A stretch of DNA of 64,000 nt, taken from Longispora fulva. GTDB taxonomy: Bacteria; Actinomycetota; Actinomycetes; Mycobacteriales; Micromonosporaceae. Position numbers and translations under genes: made by a program. How positions within the stretch are numbered: position 1 is the stretch's first letter; the number at the start of each line of letters is the position of its first letter. Under the pieces are notes generated by a model. The model was not told the DNA's origin and ran no database searches. It was given only the letters and a program-made list of their open reading frames with translations. The stretch spans positions 7,006,001-7,070,000 of the forward strand of contig NZ_JADOUF010000001.1 in assembly GCF_015751905.1 (NCBI RefSeq), in the 5' to 3' direction. Of the stretch, positions 9,634 through 18,122 are shown in pieces.

Positions 9634-9637
<4 letters not shown>
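9422..9637 (-). CDS. accE: Acyl-CoA carboxylase epsilon subunit
   Basis: Small epsilon subunit (71 residues) that stabilises actinobacterial acyl-CoA carboxylase complexes. The core [22 protein letters not shown] and the Trp-containing tail [17 protein letters not shown] are typical. The GTG at 9637 overlaps the TGA of the beta-subunit gene (GTGA), so translation is coupled. The gene is easily missed because it is short and lies inside a long shadow frame. Confidence 0.88.
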
Positions 9638-11211
<1,574 letters not shown>

Positions 11212-11218
11212 GCTGCTG

Positions 11219-11228
11219 ATCCTAGGGT
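11219..11228. promoter_or_regulatory. Interlocked bidirectional -10 for accD and birA
   Basis: ATCCTAGGGT contains TAGGGT on the plus strand (11223-11228, 7 nt before the birA ATG) and TAGGAT on the minus strand (11224-11219, 7 nt before the accD GTG). The two hexamers share the central TA. The whole divergent intergenic region is 24 bp, so both transcripts should be leaderless. Confidence 0.7.
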
Positions 11229-11235
11229 GTTACCC

Positions 11236-12030
11236 ATGAGTGAGTTCAAGGAGTTGGACCGGCCGCCTTTGCGGCAAACGGAGTTAGTTCGGTCACTCCT
11301 GCGCCCGGGATCGATCTGGACCAACATCGAGGTACTCCACGAAACGGGCTCCACGAACGCCGACCTCGCCGCCCGGGCCAGGGCCGGAGCCCCCGAGGGC
11401 ACGGTGCTGATCGCCGAGCGGCAGACCGCCGGTCGCGGCCGGCTCGACCGGCGGTGGGAGTCCCCGGCCCGGGCCGGGATCGCGCTGAGCCTGCTGGTCC
11501 GGCCCACCGCACCGATGGCCCGGTTCAGCTGGCTGCCGTTGCTGGCCGGGGTCGCCCTGGTCGACGCGGTGGGCGTCGGCGGGCTCAAGTGGCCCAACGA
11601 CCTGCTGATCGAGGGCCGCAAGTGCGCCGGCATCCTCGCCGAGGTGGTCGACGGGGGCGTCGTGATCGGGATCGGGCTGAACGTCTCGCTCCGGGCCGAC
11701 GAGCTGCCCCGGCCCGACGCGACCTCGCTGGTGCTCGAGGGCGCGCCCGTCACCGACCGGGGGCCGCTCGTGAAGGCGCTGCTGCGGGCCTTCGAGATCC
11801 GCTACACGGCCTGGAACGACGCCGCGGGGGACCCGGTGGCCAGTCGGCTGCTCGCGGAGTACCAGGAGAAATGTGTGACGCTCGGGCAGACCGTGCGGGC
11901 CGAACTTCCCAGCGGGGGGTCACTCACCGGCACCGCCGTGGAGATCGACGGTGACGGTCGGCTGGTGCTGGAGCACGACGGCGGTCGAATCCCCGTCGCG
12001 GCGGGTGACGTGGTGCACGTCAGGACCTAG
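11236..12030 (+). CDS. birA: Biotin--[acetyl-CoA-carboxylase] ligase
   Basis: Biotin protein ligase of 264 residues, which forms biotinyl-AMP and modifies the carboxylase biotin carrier. Motifs are ETGSTNADL near the N-terminus, the adenylate-binding AGRGRLDRRW, KWPNDLLIEGRKCAGIL and the C-terminal SH3-like domain TVRAELPSGGSLTGTAVEIDGDGRLVLEHDGG. There is no N-terminal helix-turn-helix, so it is a ligase only and not a repressor. It sits 24 bp from the divergent carboxylase beta-subunit gene, a functional and probably co-regulated pairing. Confidence 0.94.
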   Translation: MSEFKELDRPPLRQTELVRSLLRPGSIWTNIEVLHETGSTNADLAARARAGAPEGTVLIAERQTAGRGRLDRRWESPARAGIALSLLVRPTAPMARFSWLPLLAGVALVDAVGVGGLKWPNDLLIEGRKCAGILAEVVDGGVVIGIGLNVSLRADELPRPDATSLVLEGAPVTDRGPLVKALLRAFEIRYTAWNDAAGDPVASRLLAEYQEKCVTLGQTVRAELPSGGSLTGTAVEIDGDGRLVLEHDGGRIPVAAGDVVHVRT

Positions 12031-12068
12031 ACTCAGCGCGTCCACGCCGCGACATCACACTTCTGGAG
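12028..12068 (+). promoter_or_regulatory. Promoter and ribosome binding site of the PH-domain gene
   Basis: TAGACT (12028-12033) overlaps the birA stop codon and fits a -10 hexamer. GGAGG (12064-12068) precedes the GTG at 12076 by 7 nt, so this gene, unlike its neighbours, has a leader of about 35 nt. Confidence 0.45.
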
Positions 12069-12075
12069 GCTGGCG

Positions 12076-12594
12076 GTGGCGTTCCCCGACGAGGTCCTCG
12101 CCGACGATGAGCAGGTCGTCGTCCACCTGCACCCGCACTGGAAGACCATGGTCCGGCCCGGCCTGGTGCTCCTGCTGGTCGCCGGAGCCCTCGGGTTCGC
12201 GGCGTTCGCGCTGCCCAACGAGGGCTGGGCGCACATCCTGCTGATGGTCCTGGCGGCCTTCGGCCTGATCGCGCTGCTGGTCTGGTTCCTGGTGCCGTTC
12301 CTGCGCTGGCGGACCACGCACTACGTGTTCACCACGCACCGGGTGCTGCTGCGCGACGGCATCCTGTCCCGGCACGGCCGGGACGTGCCGCTGAGCCGGA
12401 TCAACGACGTGTCGTTCTCGCACAACGTGCTCGAGCGGATCCTCGGCTGCGGCACGCTCGTGGTCGAGTCGGCCGGCGAGAACGGCCAGGTGATCCTGAA
12501 GGAGATCCCCAGCGTGGAGCAGGTGCAGAGCACGCTCTACCAGCTGGTGGAGGACGACCACGACCGCCGCGCCACAGCCGACGACGGCAGCTAA
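12076..12594 (+). CDS. PH-domain membrane protein
   Basis: A 172-residue protein with an acidic N-terminus, two adjacent membrane helices (PGLVLLLVAGALGFAAFAL and HILLMVLAAFGLIALLVWFLVPF) and a bacterial PH domain (bPH2) from about residue 75. The pattern is THYVFTTHRVLLRDGILSRHGRDVPLSRINDVSF. Members are membrane-associated and of unknown function. Position between birA and GtrA matches Rv3278c in M. tuberculosis. Confidence 0.85.
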   Translation: MAFPDEVLADDEQVVVHLHPHWKTMVRPGLVLLLVAGALGFAAFALPNEGWAHILLMVLAAFGLIALLVWFLVPFLRWRTTHYVFTTHRVLLRDGILSRHGRDVPLSRINDVSFSHNVLERILGCGTLVVESAGENGQVILKEIPSVEQVQSTLYQLVEDDHDRRATADDGS

Positions 12595-12616
12595 CCCGGA
12601 ACCCATTTTCGATAGA

Positions 12617-12659
12617 CACCAGGATGCGCCCAAGCCCGCGCAGCGGGCGCTACCTGGTG
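12617..12659. terminator. Hairpin between convergent PH-domain and GtrA genes
   Basis: CACCAGG (12617-12623) pairs with 12653-12659 and GCGCCC (12626-12631) with 12645-12650, with a 2x2 internal mismatch and a 13-nt loop. It overlaps the last codons of the GtrA gene. A bidirectional terminator is inferred. Confidence 0.55.
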
Positions 12660-13129
12660 CCGGCCATCTCGGGGGACGGGTCGACGGCGGCCGGGGCCTG
12701 CCGGAAAACGAATGTCCGGTAGGCCCAGAACCGGAACAGCGTGCCCAGAACGAGACCGACGACCTGGGCGGCGTTGTAGGCGGCGGCACCGTCGAAGCCG
12801 AGGCCGTACTTCGTGCCGTAGGTGACGAGGGCTGAGATGCCCATGCCGACCGCGTTGAAGAAGAAGAACAGCGCGTATTCCCGGCGCAGCGAGGCGCTCG
12901 GCCGGTGCCGGTAGGTCCAGAACCTGTTCATCAGGTACGCGAAGATCGTCGCTACCAGTGAGCCCGCGGTGGACGCCTTGACCTCGCCGTGCTGGAGCAC
13001 GGTGTGCAGCAACAGATTGCCTACGCCGAGGCTGACGATCGTGTTGAACACGCCTACGACGCCGAACTTGGCGACCTCGCGGGCGAGGCCGTGCCACCGT
13101 TCGGGGATCAGGTTGAGGATACGACGCAC
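12650..13129 (-). CDS. GtrA family membrane protein (copy 1)
   Basis: A 159-residue GtrA/DPMS-like membrane protein with four hydrophobic helices and the family pattern AKFGVVGVFNTIVSLGVGNLLL, LMNRFWTYRHR and GTLFRFWAYRTFVF. Members are thought to move polyprenyl-linked sugars across the membrane for cell-wall glycans. The GTG at 13129 has TATGGT 6 nt upstream (13136-13141, complement). It is a diverged paralog of the next gene and matches Rv3277 by position. Confidence 0.85.
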   Translation of the reverse strand: MRRILNLIPERWHGLAREVAKFGVVGVFNTIVSLGVGNLLLHTVLQHGEVKASTAGSLVATIFAYLMNRFWTYRHRPSASLRREYALFFFFNAVGMGISALVTYGTKYGLGFDGAAAYNAAQVVGLVLGTLFRFWAYRTFVFRQAPAAVDPSPEMAGTR

Positions 13130-13135
13130 CGACCA

Positions 13136-13141
13136 ACCATA
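13136..13141 (-). promoter_or_regulatory. -10 hexamer of GtrA copy 1
   Basis: TATGGT on the minus strand, 6 nt before the GTG start at 13129; leaderless spacing. Confidence 0.5.
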
Positions 13142-13233
13142 CGGGGTATGGAGAAATCGCGTCAGTGACCTGTAGCTGGGAGAACTGTGAGGATACTCTC
13201 CGCTATCGGCCGGCGTCGCTACGTCGCGCGAAC

Positions 13234-13734
13234 TCAGGCGGCCCGGTCGGCTTCCGCCGCCGGCGCGAACACCCAGCGCCGGTACGAGTAGAACCGGAAC
13301 AGGGTGCCGAGGACCAGGCCGAAGACGTTTCCGGCGATGAAGTCCGCTGTCGTGGTGTGGAAGACCCCCGGCCACGCGGAGCCCAGCGCCGAGTGGCTCA
13401 ACCACAGGCAGCCCAGGGCGATCCCGAGCCCGATCGCGTTGAACAGGAAGTACAGCAAGTACTCACGGTGAAGGCCTGACTTCGGGCGGTCACGCCAGGT
13501 CCAGAACCGGTTTCCGGCGAACGCCAACGTCGCGGCGATGGCCACAGCCACGATCTTGGCCACGTACGTGTTCCAGTGGAGCCCGAGCAGGAAGAGATAC
13601 ACCCCGGAGTCCACGAGATATGTGAGCCCGCCCACCACCCCGAACTTGCCCAGCTCGCGGACGAGGCCGGCGAAGCGGTCCCACAACCGCGACACGAAGT
13701 TCCGCGGTGGGGTGGAGGCAAGCTCGGTCGACAT
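13234..13734 (-). CDS. GtrA family membrane protein (copy 2)
   Basis: A 166-residue paralog of the preceding GtrA gene. Shared motifs are LGKFGVVGGLTYLVDSGVYLFLL, AGNRFWTWRDRPKS and GTLFRFYSYRRWVFAP. The N-terminus has a short soluble stretch before the first helix. TAGAAT lies 7 nt before the ATG (13742-13747, complement). The pair probably arose by tandem duplication and then diverged. Role in sugar-lipid translocation is family-based inference. Confidence 0.85.
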   Translation of the reverse strand: MSTELASTPPRNFVSRLWDRFAGLVRELGKFGVVGGLTYLVDSGVYLFLLGLHWNTYVAKIVAVAIAATLAFAGNRFWTWRDRPKSGLHREYLLYFLFNAIGLGIALGCLWLSHSALGSAWPGVFHTTTADFIAGNVFGLVLGTLFRFYSYRRWVFAPAAEADRAA

Positions 13735-13741
13735 CGTTGGG

Positions 13742-13747
13742 ATTCTA
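13742..13747 (-). promoter_or_regulatory. -10 hexamer of GtrA copy 2
   Basis: TAGAAT on the minus strand, 7 nt before the ATG at 13734. It lies at the end of the sigma-fusion gene, whose stop is at 13745. Confidence 0.5.
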
Positions 13748-16174
13748 CCGGTTGACGGTCACCGCCAGCAGTCCGAGTTCCATCGGGTCCTCCCCGGGGC
13801 GCAGGGTGAGAACGGACGCGCCGGACAACCCGGCCCCGAACCGGGCGACGTCGACGCCGTAGGTGCGCCAGTCGTCCCCCTCCAGGGCGGTCGCCGAGCG
13901 GCTGTGGCCCACGTTCGTGGCGAGCGTCGTCGGGCCCAGGGCCAGCTCGTCCCCCTCCAGCGGGGCGTCGCCGTCCCAGAGCAGCAGGTCGGCGCGGACC
14001 GAGGAGCCGGCGACCCGGACGCTCAGCGGATCGTGCCGCAGGGCCGTCGGTCCCTGGTACACGGCGACGTCGCTGGGCGGGCCGGCGGACTCGTAGACGA
14101 CGGCGAGGCCCCAGCCGGCGTACTCGCCGCTGCCCGTGGGCAGGCCGCTCGCCGACACCCACACCTCCCCGCCGCGCACCAGGTCGGTGACCTCGGCGTA
14201 GGCCTGGCCCAGGGACCGGTACCCGTTGGTCACGGTGCTCCGGCCGTCGGCCGCGACCTTCGTGCCGTTCAGCAGGACGGTGGTGGGGGCCGCCCGGTTG
14301 GAGGTGGCCCAGTACAGGCCGGCCCAGCGGATCCTCGCCCCGGCCGGGACCGTCAGGCGCGCCCCGCTGGAGCCCTGCTCGGGGCCGGCCGGCGCGCCCG
14401 GGGCCCGGTACGGGGCCATCACCGCGTCCTGGTTGTCCTCGGCCACCGAACGGCACCACGGCCTGGGTAAGCAGGACAGCAGCGTGTTACCGGCGAGGGC
14501 GACGGCGGCGGGGGCGCCGGAGGTGGCGTACCCGACCCGGGTGCCGGTCGGGGCGACGGCGACCCGGACGTCCGCCGAGCCGCGCCGGCCGAGGCCCGTC
14601 ACCGACAGGTGGACCGGGTAGAAGCCCGAGGCGTCCGGGGTGACCGTGAGGCGGACCCGGGCGGTGCTGGACGCGCCGGGGGGTAGTGGGGGTCTCGTAC
14701 ACGTCACGGTGGTGGTCTTCGCGCAGGTCCAGCCGTCGCCGGCGTCCGGGGCGGTGAGGGCGAACTGCGGGGGGAGGTCGAGGATGAGGGTGACGGGGGT
14801 CGGGGCGGATTCGGCGCGCGGGTCGCGGTCGCCCGGGTCGACGGGGCCGAAGCCCGCGGCCTCCGCCGTCGGCTCCCACGCCGCTGGCCCGCCCGGGCCG
14901 AAGGCCGGGGCCGACTCCCGGCGCGGCTCCGTCACATCCCGGATGTCCAGGTTGATGGAGCGCGCCACCGTCCCGGCCGGCCGCGGGTCGCGCACCGTGA
15001 CCGGTAACTCGCCCGGTCCGCCGGCCGACAACCCGCCCCCGTCCAGGGCCGGCGCCACCTCGAAGTCCCCCGGCACCGGCTCAGGGGCGGGCGCGGGTGG
15101 CGTCGGACTGGGGCGCGGCTCGGGCTCCGACTCGGTCGGCGGGGGCTGCACCGCGGGCGGCGGAGGGAGGACCACCGGCGGGGGCGGCACGACGACCGGC
15201 TGCGGCACCGTCGGGCCGAGGGCCGCGTCCGGCGGCGGCTTCTGCTCGCCGGAGACCAGGATCAGCACGAGGACGGCGGCGACCACCGCGGTCGCCCCGC
15301 CGCCGATGGCCAGGTTGCGGTTGCCGATCCGCCGGACCCACGCGACCGCCGCGAACCAGTGCGCCGCGATCCAACCCCCGACCGCGATCTTGGTGCCGGA
15401 GGCGCTCAGTCCCAGGTACCCGGCCGTCGCGCCGCCGAGCACCACCGGCCCGATCACGACGGGCAGTCGCGAGTTGATCTCGACGAGTTCGAGCTGGCGG
15501 AGCGTGCAGCCGGCACAGCCGTTCAGGTGCCGCTGGACCTTGCCGAAGTCCCGGCTGGCCAGCCCGCCGCGCACGTACGCGCCGAGCCGCTCCGCCGACC
15601 AGTGGCACTCTTCCGGGCTCTCGGCCAGGTGTTCCTGCAGGTAGATCTGCTTGAGCCGCTCCCGGGCCCGGTACGCCAGCGCGGACACCCCGTTGGGGGT
15701 CAGTCCGAGCAGCGGCGCGACCTGGGCGGGGGACTCGCCCTCGACCTCGGTGTGCCAGAGCACCATCCGCCAGCGTTCGGGGAGCTTGGCGAACGCGCGG
15801 GCGGCGTACGTCTGCTCGGCGCGGGTCACCACCGGGTCCTCGAACGTCTCGCCGTGGTCGATGACGTTCATGTCGTCGGTGAGCAGCAGCTTCCTGTCCC
15901 GCTTGGCGCGGTCGTAGCAGACGTGCCGGAGGCTGGTCAGCAGGTACGCCCGGAACGCGTCCTTCGGCCCCCCGCCCCGGCGCAGCGCGACGAGGACCTT
16001 CGCGAACGCGTCGGCGACCAGGTCCTCGGCGTCGGCGGTGTCGCGGACCAGCACCCGGGCGAGCCGGCGCGCGGCTCCGACGTGCCGGCTGTACAGGTCG
16101 CTGTAGGCGGTGGAGTCGCCCTTGCGGGCCGCGACGACGAGTTCGGCGTCGCTGACCGGAGTATCGACAGTCAT
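13745..16174 (-). CDS. ECF sigma factor fused to anti-sigma-like zinc motif, membrane helix and surface domain
   Basis: An 809-residue chimera. Residues 20-90 are sigma-70 region 2 (DTADAEDLVADAFAKVL) and 125-178 are region 4 (LPERWRMVLWHTEVEGESPAQVAPLLGLTP). A zinc-finger-like HLNGCAGC follows (H216, C220, C223), the Hx3Cx2C pattern of zinc anti-sigma factors, with C190/H191 nearby. A hydrophobic helix at about 288-308 leads into a Pro-rich linker and some 430 residues of beta-rich, presumably extracytoplasmic sequence (GLYWATSNRAAPTTVLLNGT, GWGLAVVYE). The sigma factor would be membrane-tethered and need proteolysis or conformational release. The ATG at 16174 has AAGG upstream. Similar C-terminally extended ECF groups are known; the surface ligand is not. 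Confidence 0.85.
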   Translation of the reverse strand: MTVDTPVSDAELVVAARKGDSTAYSDLYSRHVGAARRLARVLVRDTADAEDLVADAFAKVLVALRRGGGPKDAFRAYLLTSLRHVCYDRAKRDRKLLLTDDMNVIDHGETFEDPVVTRAEQTYAARAFAKLPERWRMVLWHTEVEGESPAQVAPLLGLTPNGVSALAYRARERLKQIYLQEHLAESPEECHWSAERLGAYVRGGLASRDFGKVQRHLNGCAGCTLRQLELVEINSRLPVVIGPVVLGGATAGYLGLSASGTKIAVGGWIAAHWFAAVAWVRRIGNRNLAIGGGATAVVAAVLVLILVSGEQKPPPDAALGPTVPQPVVVPPPPVVLPPPPAVQPPPTESEPEPRPSPTPPAPAPEPVPGDFEVAPALDGGGLSAGGPGELPVTVRDPRPAGTVARSINLDIRDVTEPRRESAPAFGPGGPAAWEPTAEAAGFGPVDPGDRDPRAESAPTPVTLILDLPPQFALTAPDAGDGWTCAKTTTVTCTRPPLPPGASSTARVRLTVTPDASGFYPVHLSVTGLGRRGSADVRVAVAPTGTRVGYATSGAPAAVALAGNTLLSCLPRPWCRSVAEDNQDAVMAPYRAPGAPAGPEQGSSGARLTVPAGARIRWAGLYWATSNRAAPTTVLLNGTKVAADGRSTVTNGYRSLGQAYAEVTDLVRGGEVWVSASGLPTGSGEYAGWGLAVVYESAGPPSDVAVYQGPTALRHDPLSVRVAGSSVRADLLLWDGDAPLEGDELALGPTTLATNVGHSRSATALEGDDWRTYGVDVARFGAGLSGASVLTLRPGEDPMELGLLAVTVNR

Positions 16175-16298
16175 GGGTAACCTTCGGCTCGGGGTCCGAC
16201 CCGTGCAACGCGGCACCTGTACCGAGGGATATGCCTCTGTCTAATTAGTCCCAAATGTCGACACGACCCCGCTCGGCCTCCTCCCATCGGGCACCGCC

Positions 16299-16304
16299 TA
16301 CGCT
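16299..16304 (+). promoter_or_regulatory. -10 hexamer of purK
   Basis: TACGCT, 8 nt before the purK ATG at 16313; probable leaderless start. Confidence 0.5.
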
Positions 16305-16312
16305 GAGCAGCG

Positions 16313-17452
16313 ATGGACGCGCGAACAGGACTCCCCGTGGTCGGCATGGTGGGCGGTGGCCAGTTGGCCCGCATGACCCACCAGGCGGCGATCGCCCTTG
16401 GCCAGTCACTCAAGGTGCTCGCGGCGGCACCCGACGACGGGGCTGCGCTCGTCGCCCCCGACACCGAGATCGGCCTGCACACCGACCTCGACGCGCTCCG
16501 CCGGTTCGCCAAGGGCTGCGACGTGGTGACGTTCGACCACGAGCACGTGCCCACGGAGTACATCCGGACCCTCGCCGCGGAGGGCGTCAAGCTCTTCCCC
16601 GGCGCGGACGCCCTGGTCGCGGCCCAGGACAAGCAGGTGATGCGCGAGCGGCTCACCGAGCTGGGCGCGCCGATCCCGCGCTGGGCCCCGGTGGGCACAT
16701 TGGCCGACCTCGTCGACTTCGCCCAGGGCGAGACCGTGATCGTCAAAACCGCCCGAGGGGGGTACGACGGCCGCGGCGTCTTCGTCGTCTCCGACCCGGC
16801 CGAGGTCGTCCCGATGATCGACGCCGGTACCCGGCTGATCGTCGAGGAGAAGGTCGACCTGGTCCGGGAGCTGTCCGCCCTCGTGGCCCGCTCGCCGTTC
16901 GGCCAGGTCGCGGCGTACCCGGTGGTGGAGACCGTGCAGTGCGACGGCATCTGCGTCGAGGTGATCGCCCCGGCCCCCGGCCTGTCCGCCGAGCGTGCCC
17001 TGGAGGCCCAGCAGCTCGCGATCCGGATCGCCACCGAACTGGGCGTCGTCGGCCTGCTCGCCGTCGAACTCTTCGAGACCCCGACCGGCATCATCGTCAA
17101 CGAGCTCGCGATGCGCCCGCACAACTCCGGGCACTGGACCATCGAGGGCGCGCGGACCTCCCAGTTCGAGCAGCACCTGCGGGCCGTCCTCGACTACCCG
17201 ATGGGCGACACCACGCTCACCGCGCCCTGGGTCGTGATGGCCAACGTGCTCGGCGGCCCCGACGGCGGGATCTCCGTGGACGAGCGCATCCACCACCTGT
17301 TCGCCGAGGACCCGGCAGCCAAGATCCATCTGTACGGCAAGAAGGTCCGGCCCGGGCGCAAGATCGGCCACGTGACGGCGATGGGCTCCGACCTCGCCGA
17401 GGTGCGGGCCAGGGCCCGACGGGCGGCGCAGTGGTTGGAAGAGGGCCGGTGA
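16313..17452 (+). CDS. purK: 5-(carboxyamino)imidazole ribonucleotide synthase
   Basis: ATP-grasp enzyme of de novo purine synthesis, 379 residues. It carboxylates AIR with bicarbonate to N5-CAIR. VGMVGGGQLARMTHQAAIALG is the N-terminal nucleotide-fold motif, TVIVKTARGGYDGRGV is the ATP-binding loop, and LAVELFETPTGIIVNELAMRPHNSGHW is the metal site. It is followed 134 bp later by purE, which acts on its product. Confidence 0.96.
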   Translation: MDARTGLPVVGMVGGGQLARMTHQAAIALGQSLKVLAAAPDDGAALVAPDTEIGLHTDLDALRRFAKGCDVVTFDHEHVPTEYIRTLAAEGVKLFPGADALVAAQDKQVMRERLTELGAPIPRWAPVGTLADLVDFAQGETVIVKTARGGYDGRGVFVVSDPAEVVPMIDAGTRLIVEEKVDLVRELSALVARSPFGQVAAYPVVETVQCDGICVEVIAPAPGLSAERALEAQQLAIRIATELGVVGLLAVELFETPTGIIVNELAMRPHNSGHWTIEGARTSQFEQHLRAVLDYPMGDTTLTAPWVVMANVLGGPDGGISVDERIHHLFAEDPAAKIHLYGKKVRPGRKIGHVTAMGSDLAEVRARARRAAQWLEEGR

Positions 17453-17460
17453 GCCCCGCG

Positions 17461-17547
17461 ACGGCGCGAGGTCCGCTGGTCCGTTGTGGGGCCGCAGCGC
17501 CCCGGGTGGCAGGAGGGCGCGCAACGGCGCGCGGCCCGCTGGCCCGT
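17461..17547 (+). repeat. Imperfect 24-bp direct repeat between purK and purE
   Basis: 17461-17484 and 17524-17547 match at 21 of 24 positions, 63 bp apart. The spacing keeps the reading frame. No function seen. Confidence 0.5.
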
Positions 17548-17586
17548 CAGGAATATCGCGGCCCCGTCGGGGCGTAGGGGGACACA

Positions 17587-18078
17587 ATGACTTCTGTTGG
17601 CGTGATCATGGGCAGCGACTCCGACTGGCCGACGATGAAGGCGGCCGGCGAGGCCCTCGACGAGTTCGGCGTCGGCTACGAGGTGTCCGTCGTCTCCGCG
17701 CACCGCACCCCCGACAAGATGCTCAGCTACGCCCGCGAGGCGGCCGACCGGGGGATCCGGGTCATCATCGCCGGGGCTGGCGGCGCTGCCCACCTGCCGG
17801 GCATGGTGGCGTCGCTGACCCCGCTGCCGGTGATCGGCGTACCCGTCCCGCTCCGGCACCTCGACGGCATGGACTCGCTGCTCTCGATCGTGCAGATGCC
17901 GGCGGGCATCCCGGTCGCGACGGTGTCGATCGGCAACGCGCGCAACGCCGGACTGCTGGCGGTGCGGATCCTCGGCGTCGGGGACCCGACCCTGCTGAAG
18001 AAGATGCAGGACTTCCAGGTGGAGCTGCGCGAACTGGTGGAGCGCAAGGACGCGGCCCTGCGCCAGTCCCTGCTGTAG
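17587..18078 (+). CDS. purE: 5-(carboxyamino)imidazole ribonucleotide mutase
   Basis: Class I PurE, 163 residues, which converts N5-CAIR to CAIR. The signature [17 protein letters not shown] is at the N-terminus. [13 protein letters not shown] carries the catalytic His, followed by [16 protein letters not shown] and [29 protein letters not shown] run lies before the ATG at 17587. With purK it completes the bacterial two-step carboxylation. Confidence 0.97.
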   Translation: MTSVGVIMGSDSDWPTMKAAGEALDEFGVGYEVSVVSAHRTPDKMLSYAREAADRGIRVIIAGAGGAAHLPGMVASLTPLPVIGVPVPLRHLDGMDSLLSIVQMPAGIPVATVSIGNARNAGLLAVRILGVGDPTLLKKMQDFQVELRELVERKDAALRQSLL

Positions 18079-18122
18079 CAGCTTCGCCACCGGTCCGGGA
18101 GGAAGGCCGGCCACACCCTTCC

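Noticed and set aside
13745-16174. Two separate genes (sigma factor and surface protein)
   Set aside because: The frame is continuous with no stop, start signal or ribosome site near the membrane helix, and the zinc motif and helix make structural sense as a linker. It remains listed as a refutation test.
17461-17547. Direct repeat between purK and purE as an attachment site
   Set aside because: It is short and imperfect with no integrase or tRNA nearby.
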